Position numbers and translations under genes: made by a program. This document shows, piece after piece, positions 59,001 to 64,000 of a DNA stretch of 64,000 nt. Location: contig NZ_JAHLQK010000006.1 in NCBI RefSeq assembly GCF_018919215.1, positions 248,001 to 312,000 of the forward strand. The letters are read 5' to 3'. The stretch comes from Alkaliphilus flagellatus. GTDB taxonomy: Bacteria > Bacillota > Clostridia > Peptostreptococcales > Natronincolaceae. Under the pieces are notes generated by a model that was given only the letters and a program-made list of their open reading frames with translations, made no database searches and was not told where the DNA came from. Position 1 is the first letter of the stretch; each line of letters begins with the position of its first letter.

Positions 59001-60686
59001 ATGACAAAAGGAGAGATAATAGTGGCTAGAAAAGCAACAAAAATTAAAATTATTCCACTAGGAGGGCTAAGTGAAATTGGAAGAAATATGACCGCATTTG
59101 AATATAAAGATGAGATCTTGATTATTGATTGTGGACTAAGTTTTCCAGAGGACGATATGTTAGGGATTGACATTGTTATTCCAGATATAACATATTTAAT
59201 GAAGAATAAGGATAAGGTTAAAGGAATAGTATTGACCCATGGACATGAAGACCATATTGGAGCATTACCTTATATTCTTAAAAAATTAAATGTTCCAGTA
59301 TATGGTACAAGACTTACATTAGGTTTAGTAGAAATTAAAATTAAAGAACATAAGCTTAATAACGTACATTTACAAAGAGTAGATGCTGGTCAAACCGTCA
59401 AACTTGGAGAATTCGAAGTTGAGTTTATTCGTACTAGTCATAGTATACCAGACTCCTGTGCTATAGCTATACATACCTCTTTAGGTGTAATCTTTCACAC
59501 AGGGGATTTTAAGGTGGATTACACACCTATTGATGGTCAACTAATTGACTTACATCGTATAGCAGAACTAGGTAAAAAAGGCGTGTTAGTAATGATGGCT
59601 GATAGTACAAATGTGGAGAGACCAGGATCTACACTGTCGGAGCGTAGTGTAGGATCAACATTTGAAAATATTTTTAGAAATACTAGAAAACGAATTATTG
59701 TTGCTACTTTTGCATCGAATGTACATAGAGTACAGCAGGTGTTAGATTCGGCATATAAATACAATAGAAGGGTAGTAATCTCTGGTAGAAGCATGGTAAA
59801 TGTAATATCAGTTGCTCAGGAGCTGGGCGCTTTAAATGTGCCAGAAGGATTAATTATTGATATAAACGAAATGGATCAATATGACGATAACAGAATTGTT
59901 ATTTTAACAACTGGAAGTCAGGGTGAACCTATGGCTGCTCTATCAAGGATGGCAAGTTCTGAACATAGAAAATTAGATATTCAACCTGGAGATTTAGTTG
60001 TTTTTTCATCTAGTCCAATTCCAGGAAATGAAAAATCAGTTACTCGTGTAATCAATCAGTTATTTGAAAAGGGTGCCGAAGTTATTTATGAAAGCTTAGA
60101 TGAAGTCCACGTTTCAGGTCATGCTTGCCAAGAAGAGTTAAAGTTAATGCATAGGTTAGCTATGCCACAATATTTTATACCAGTTCATGGAGAATATAGA
60201 CATTTAAGACAACATGGAAAGTTGGCTGAAAGCCTAGGTATGCCTAAAGAGAATATATTTATTGGCCAAAATGGTACTGTTTTCGAATTTGGTAAGGACT
60301 ATGGGAAAATAAGTGGTAGCATACAGTCAGGTAGAGTATTAGTAGATGGATTAGGTGTAGGGGATGTAGGTAATATTGTTCTTAGAGATCGTAAACATTT
60401 AGCAGAAGACGGATTAATGGTAGTAGTAGTTACAATTGCTAGAGAAAATGGTAAGGTTGCAGCAGGACCAGATATCATTTCAAGAGGTTTTGTTTATGTA
60501 AGAGAATCTGAAGATCTAATGGATGAAGCTAGAAAAGTTGTTCGAAGTGTTTTAGATAGTTGTGAACAGCAAAATATTAGGGAATGGTCATCGCTAAAAA
60601 GTGCTATAAGAGATAGCTTAAAGGATTTTCTATATGAAAAAACTAAGCGTAGACCAATGATTCTACCAGTAATAATGGAAGTTTAA
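59001..60686 (+). CDS. rnj: Ribonuclease J
   Basis: Zinc-dependent exo- and endoribonuclease of the beta-CASP/metallo-lactamase fold, central to mRNA decay and rRNA processing. 561 residues. The metal motif LTHGHEDHIGALPY is present, as are HTGDFKVDYTP and a beta-CASP region with VATFASNVHRVQQ and PVHGEYRHLRQH. The ATG at 59001 follows ACGGAG; a GTG at 59022 after AAAGGAGAG is an equally good start. It ends in a strong terminator. Confidence 0.95.
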   Translation: MTKGEIIVARKATKIKIIPLGGLSEIGRNMTAFEYKDEILIIDCGLSFPEDDMLGIDIVIPDITYLMKNKDKVKGIVLTHGHEDHIGALPYILKKLNVPVYGTRLTLGLVEIKIKEHKLNNVHLQRVDAGQTVKLGEFEVEFIRTSHSIPDSCAIAIHTSLGVIFHTGDFKVDYTPIDGQLIDLHRIAELGKKGVLVMMADSTNVERPGSTLSERSVGSTFENIFRNTRKRIIVATFASNVHRVQQVLDSAYKYNRRVVISGRSMVNVISVAQELGALNVPEGLIIDINEMDQYDDNRIVILTTGSQGEPMAALSRMASSEHRKLDIQPGDLVVFSSSPIPGNEKSVTRVINQLFEKGAEVIYESLDEVHVSGHACQEELKLMHRLAMPQYFIPVHGEYRHLRQHGKLAESLGMPKENIFIGQNGTVFEFGKDYGKISGSIQSGRVLVDGLGVGDVGNIVLRDRKHLAEDGLMVVVVTIARENGKVAAGPDIISRGFVYVRESEDLMDEARKVVRSVLDSCEQQNIREWSSLKSAIRDSLKDFLYEKTKRRPMILPVIMEV

Positions 60687-60690
60687 AACT

Positions 60691-60729
60691 AAACCGCCTT
60701 GGTAATTTTACTCCAGGGTGGTTTTTATT
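60691..60729 (+). terminator. Terminator after RNase J gene
   Basis: Stem AAACCGCCTTGG / CCAGGGTGGTTT (G-T pairs), then TTATTATTT. Confidence 0.85.
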
Positions 60730-60793
60730 ATTTATTCAGGTGAGAAGTTAATATTAGGTATGATAATATTAATAATGGAACTGGGGGAATAGT

Positions 60794-61096
60794 ATGAACA
60801 TATTTTTATATTTAATAATCTTAGCATTAGGTGCATACATAGGCAACAAAAAGCTACTAAAAGATTCTATAATGAAAAAACTAGATTATATTCAAAGTCT
60901 TTCACTTTTATTACTTTTATTTATTATGGGTGTTAGTATAGGTATGGATAAAGATGTAGTTACCTCTTTTGCTGCAATTGGTGTGCAGGCTATAGTTTTA
61001 GCAGTATTTTCAGTAGCATTTAGTATTTTAGGTGTTAAGATTATATCCAAAAAGGTACTTACCTTGGAAGAAAAGAGGGAAAAAAGTGACTGTTAA
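60794..61096 (+). CDS. Lysine exporter LysO family, N-terminal half
   Basis: A 100-residue membrane protein with three helices (NIFLYLIILALGAYIG, LSLLLLLFIMGVSIGMD, and a third near 70-85). It corresponds to the front third of E. coli LysO, a lysine exporter made as one 299-residue chain. The second part is encoded by the next gene, which starts before this one stops. The SD is GGGGGAA. The split arrangement is common in Clostridia. Substrate lysine is by family. Confidence 0.8.
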   Translation: MNIFLYLIILALGAYIGNKKLLKDSIMKKLDYIQSLSLLLLLFIMGVSIGMDKDVVTSFAAIGVQAIVLAVFSVAFSILGVKIISKKVLTLEEKREKSDC

Positions 61097-61682
61097 AATA
61101 TTATTAGCTGTTGGTTTTGGCATATTATTCGGATTGTTTATTTTTCCTGTAAATATGGCTACGTATATGAGTACATTTATTAGCATAGGACTTTGTATAC
61201 TGTTGTTTTTTGTTGGCATAGATATAGGAAGACAAGAAAATATAGCTAAAAAAGTAAAGGAATTGGGTTTGAAAGTTCTTTTAGTTCCTTTAATGGTTGC
61301 ATTAGGTAGTATTATAGGCTCTATGTTTGGCGGAGCTATACTAGGTATTCCAATTAACCAGGCAGGAGCAATTGGAGCAGGGTTTGGTTGGTATAGTTTA
61401 TCAGCTATTGAATTAGCAAAACATAGTGCTCAGCTTGGAACATTGGCGTTTATCACAAATGTTTGTAGAGAAATTATTGCAATAATTATAATTCCTATAA
61501 TTGCTAAGTATATAGGTAAATTAGAAAGTATTGCACCAGCAGGGGCTACAGCGATGGATACCACATTACCTATTATTTCAAAGGCTACAGATGGAAACGT
61601 AGCTGTTATTTCATTTATTACGGGTGCATCATTATCGTTATTAGTACCAATTTTAGTGCCATTTTTTATGATTTTACAATAA
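61086..61682 (+). CDS. lysO: Lysine exporter LysO family, C-terminal half
   Basis: 198 residues with about six membrane helices (VKILLAVGFGILFGLFIFPV at the start). The family motif GAGFGWYSLSAIELAKHSAQLG and the ending GNVAVISFITGASLSLLVP are present. The GTG start at 61086 overlaps the preceding gene by 11 bases and follows AAGAGGG. Both halves together match full-length LysO. Lysine riboswitch features are not seen upstream. Confidence 0.85.
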   Translation: MTVKILLAVGFGILFGLFIFPVNMATYMSTFISIGLCILLFFVGIDIGRQENIAKKVKELGLKVLLVPLMVALGSIIGSMFGGAILGIPINQAGAIGAGFGWYSLSAIELAKHSAQLGTLAFITNVCREIIAIIIIPIIAKYIGKLESIAPAGATAMDTTLPIISKATDGNVAVISFITGASLSLLVPILVPFFMILQ

Positions 61683-62029
61683 ATTTATTTAAAGACTTAT
61701 TTTCGATAAAAAATAACATGATAATGATATTATTGTTGAAATTTCACTATTTCCACGGAAATTAATATTTCAAATAGAATATTTTAAATTTAGATATATA
61801 ATACAAGGCTTCAGCTGACTAATAATAAGGGATATGTGAAAAACTATTAGCAATAGACAATAATTCTTGTAAAAGTATACACACAATAATATAATATTAA
61901 GTGATTATTAGATATGTTATTTTAAATTTTATATATCTTGATTGTTATATTTTAACTAAAAGCATGAAAAGGATAAATTGATACGTGGTATAGCCCACGT
62001 ATTAATTTATGATAAAGGAGTTGTTTACC
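61683..62029 (+). other. Region between lysO and trmR
   Basis: 347 bases, AT-rich, no ORF of note. Nothing recognisable apart from the hairpin at 61973-62010 that ends just before the SD of trmR. Confidence 0.5.
61973..62010 (+). promoter_or_regulatory. 16-bp leader hairpin next to the trmR SD
   Basis: ATAAATTGATACGTGG and CCACGTATTAATTTAT pair over all 16 positions (one G-T) around a six-base loop. AAAGGAG follows 3 bases later. No T run, so it is more likely a translational or stability element than a terminator. Confidence 0.65.
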
Positions 62030-62674
62030 TTGAGCAATATAACATTACCATTTGTAGAGGAATATATTAGAGGAATTTTACCGAGCAATGAAGGACTTTT
62101 TCGAGAAATGGAACTGTATGCTGATGAAAATCATGTACCTATAGTTCATAAAGAAGTAGGTGTTTTATTGCAAGTAATTACAAAATCTACTAGGGCAAAA
62201 AAAGTATTAGAAGTGGGGACAGCTATTGCCTACTCTACTCTACTATTTTGTGAAGCTATGGGAGATAATGGGCACATAACTACAATTGAAAGAAATGCAA
62301 AGAGGATTTGTTTAGCTAGAGAAAATATTAAAAAAGCAAATAAAACTAATAATGTTCATCTACTAGAGGGCGATGCAACGGAAATTTTAAAAAGTTTAGA
62401 AGGCAAGTATGATTTAATTTTTTTAGATGGAGCAAAAGGGCACTATAAGGATTTTTTAAATGATTGTATTAATTTATTAAATCCTGGTGGTTTGTTGATT
62501 TCAGATAATATATTATATAAGGGCATGGTTGCAACAGATGATTTAGTAGTGCGTAGACAACGAACAATTGTAAATAGAATGCGAGAATATTTACAATACA
62601 TATGCAATCATTCACAATTAGATACTAGTATTATACCTATAGGAGATGGACTAGCTATTAGTTATAAAAAGTAG
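62030..62674 (+). CDS. trmR: tRNA 5-hydroxyuridine methyltransferase / O-methyltransferase family 3
   Basis: SAM-dependent methyltransferase of 214 residues. Motif I VLEVGTAIAYSTLL, the acidic loop TTIERN, and the metal-ligand Asp in DLIFLDGAKGHY with ISDNILYKG are typical. In Bacillus TrmR (YrrM) methylates ho5U34 to mo5U34 of tRNAs. Adjacency to a U32 protein and udk matches that operon exactly. The TTG start at 62030 follows AAAGGAG at 9 bases; an ATG seven codons upstream overlaps the hairpin. Function by homology and context. Confidence 0.88.
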   Translation: MSNITLPFVEEYIRGILPSNEGLFREMELYADENHVPIVHKEVGVLLQVITKSTRAKKVLEVGTAIAYSTLLFCEAMGDNGHITTIERNAKRICLARENIKKANKTNNVHLLEGDATEILKSLEGKYDLIFLDGAKGHYKDFLNDCINLLNPGGLLISDNILYKGMVATDDLVVRRQRTIVNRMREYLQYICNHSQLDTSIIPIGDGLAISYKK

Positions 62675-62694
62675 GAAGAGTAGGAGGAATAAAA

Positions 62695-63933
62695 ATGAAA
62701 AAGGTAGAATTATTAGCACCCGCAGGGGATTTAGAGAGATTAAAAGTTGCAATTATGTATGGAGCAGATGCAGTATATTTAGGAGGACAAATATTTGGTC
62801 TAAGAGCTGCGGCTAAAAATTTTAGCTATGAAGATTTAACAGAAGGAGTACGCTTTGCACATGAAAGGGGAGTAAAGGTATATGTTACAGCTAATATTAT
62901 TCCTCATAACGAAGATTTAGAAGGATTCCCAGAGTATTTAGAACAAATCTATAAAATAGGAGTAGATGCCGTAATTGTTTCAGATCCAGGTACATTTTCC
63001 ATAGTAAAAGAAACGGTTCCTAACATGGAAGTTCATATAAGTACACAAGCAAATAATACAAATCACATGACTGCGAAATTTTGGGGAAGTCTTGGAGCTA
63101 GTAGAGTTGTATTAGCTCGTGAGCTTAACTTCAATGAGATTAAAGAAATTAGAGACAATATACCAGAAGATCTTGAACTTGAAGCATTCGTTCATGGTGC
63201 TATGTGTATGTCATATTCTGGTAGATGCTTACTTAGCAATTATATGGCAAATCGTGATGCTAATAGAGGCGAATGTGCTCAGCCATGCAGATGGAAATAC
63301 AATTTAGTTGAAGAAAAAAGACCAGGAGAATATATACAAGTAATCGAAGATGAAAAGGGAACATACTTTATGAACTCTAAAGACCTATGTATGATTGAAT
63401 ATATTCCAGAAATAATTGAATCAGGTATAACAAGCTTAAAGATTGAAGGCCGAATGAAAACTACTTACTATGTAGCTATGGTTGTTAAGGCATATAGAGC
63501 GGCAATAGATAGCTATTATGATAATCCTAACAATTGGGAGTTTAATCCTAAGTGGATGGAAGAGTTAAAAAAGGCAAGTCACAGAGACTTTACGACAGGA
63601 TTTTATTTGAATAAACCAGGATACACTGAGCACCATTATGATAATACATCATATGTAAGAGACTACAGTTTTATCGGCATTGTTAAAGATTATGATGAAA
63701 CAAATAAAATTGCAACAATAGAGCAGAGAAATCGATTCTTCCTAGGTGATCAAATCGAAATTACCGGGCCTAAAGAAGATGTAGCTATGACTATTACAGA
63801 AATGTGGGATGAAGATATGAATCCAATTGATGTAGCACCTCATCCACAACAGATTATAAAAATTAGAGTAGAACTACCTGTAGCAGAAAACTATATTTTA
63901 CGAAAAGAAATAAAGGCTGGGGAGAATGAGTAA
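62695..63933 (+). CDS. U32-family tRNA hydroxylation protein (YrrO/TrhP-like)
   Basis: 412 residues, the length of YrrO/TrhP2. ELLAPAGDLERLKVAIMYGADA and the U32 signature EAFVHGAMCMSYSGRCLLS with a Cys cluster (CMSY..RC, GECAQPCRW) for a possible Fe-S centre are present. TrhP proteins hydroxylate U34 of tRNA using prephenate, giving the substrate of TrmR. Twenty bases separate the two genes. The older label peptidase or collagenase is probably wrong here. AGGAGGA is the SD. Confidence 0.88.
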   Translation: MKKVELLAPAGDLERLKVAIMYGADAVYLGGQIFGLRAAAKNFSYEDLTEGVRFAHERGVKVYVTANIIPHNEDLEGFPEYLEQIYKIGVDAVIVSDPGTFSIVKETVPNMEVHISTQANNTNHMTAKFWGSLGASRVVLARELNFNEIKEIRDNIPEDLELEAFVHGAMCMSYSGRCLLSNYMANRDANRGECAQPCRWKYNLVEEKRPGEYIQVIEDEKGTYFMNSKDLCMIEYIPEIIESGITSLKIEGRMKTTYYVAMVVKAYRAAIDSYYDNPNNWEFNPKWMEELKKASHRDFTTGFYLNKPGYTEHHYDNTSYVRDYSFIGIVKDYDETNKIATIEQRNRFFLGDQIEITGPKEDVAMTITEMWDEDMNPIDVAPHPQQIIKIRVELPVAENYILRKEIKAGENE

Positions 63934-64000
63934 ATGAGTAGTAGACCTATTTTGATTGGTATTATTGGTGGAACTGGTTCTGGAAAAAGTACAGTTGCTA
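63934..64000 (+). CDS. udk: Uridine kinase, N-terminal start (cut by window end)
   Basis: Only 22 residues are visible: MSSRPILIGIIGGTGSGKST, containing the P-loop GGTGSGKST of uridine kinase (Udk). The ATG directly follows the stop of the U32 gene, and GGGGAGAATGAG supplies the SD inside that gene's end. The order trmR, U32, udk is that of Bacillus. The remaining part lies outside the window. Confidence 0.85.
   Translation, partial: MSSRPILIGIIGGTGSGKSTVA

Overview
The window is about 64 kb of AT-rich chromosomal DNA from an endospore-forming anaerobe of the class Clostridia. The evidence is alpha/beta-type SASP genes, sigma-K-like promoters, glycyl-radical enzymes, an iscR-iscS-iscU cluster, and the order alaS, ireB, ruvX, DUF1292, fur, rnj, lysO, trmR, U32 peptidase, udk. 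The gene content looks Alkaliphilus-like, but I cannot fix a genus from sequence alone.

Region 1 (1-8.5 kb) is the tail and lysis end of a siphovirus-like prophage. It holds a tape measure gene cut by the window edge, tail and baseplate genes, a fibre-type protein, small late proteins, an isolated HNH gene with its own terminator, an amidase endolysin and a holin. Region 2 (8.5-11.2 kb) holds small spore-type genes built as cassettes: a sigma-K-like promoter, one small Gly/Cys-rich hydrophobic protein, and a terminator of one recurring family. One copy is decayed. The same cassettes recur at 48.4-50.2 kb. Region 3 (11.2-14 kb, minus strand) carries rarA, ddh and a SASP gene.

Region 4 (14.2-19.1 kb) joins an NSS-type amino-acid transporter with a tiny MetS-like partner, a radical-SAM activase and a glycyl-radical enzyme that matches 4-hydroxyproline dehydratase (HypD). 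It looks like an import-and-dehydrate unit. Region 5 (19.5-28.2 kb) is mixed: a UvrA-like ABC ATPase with MarR, truA, a DUF6530/GIY-YIG pair behind a dense operator, a BlaI/M56-DUF4825 sensor pair, and a Y-family polymerase. Region 6 (28.7-33.5 kb) is a full arsenic operon: arsD, arsA, a Cys-rich unknown, arsR, arsC, acr3.

Region 7 (33.9-42.7 kb) has an XRE regulator with an S24-like tail, htpG under a perfect CIRCE element, a DUF3343 gene, and several probable spore-surface or envelope genes. Region 8 (42.7-47.3 kb) is the Fe-S assembly cluster followed by PRC-barrel and AI-2E transporter genes. Region 9 (47.3-50.2 kb) is a scar of mobile DNA: an integrase pseudogene, a ClpP paralogue with a Ser-His-Asn triad, a fragment resembling a phage scaffold protein, a SASP and another cassette. 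Region 10 (50.5-64 kb) is housekeeping: an alanine T-box and alaS, ireB, a membrane phosphatase-like protein, an aldo/keto reductase, ruvX, DUF1292, fur, RNase J, a split lysine exporter, and the tRNA wobble-uridine genes trmR and U32, ending in the start of udk.

Many starts were moved from the longest ORF to the ATG, GTG or TTG that sits 7-10 bases after a visible Shine-Dalgarno (SD) sequence. I found no tRNA or rRNA gene, CRISPR array or intact insertion sequence.
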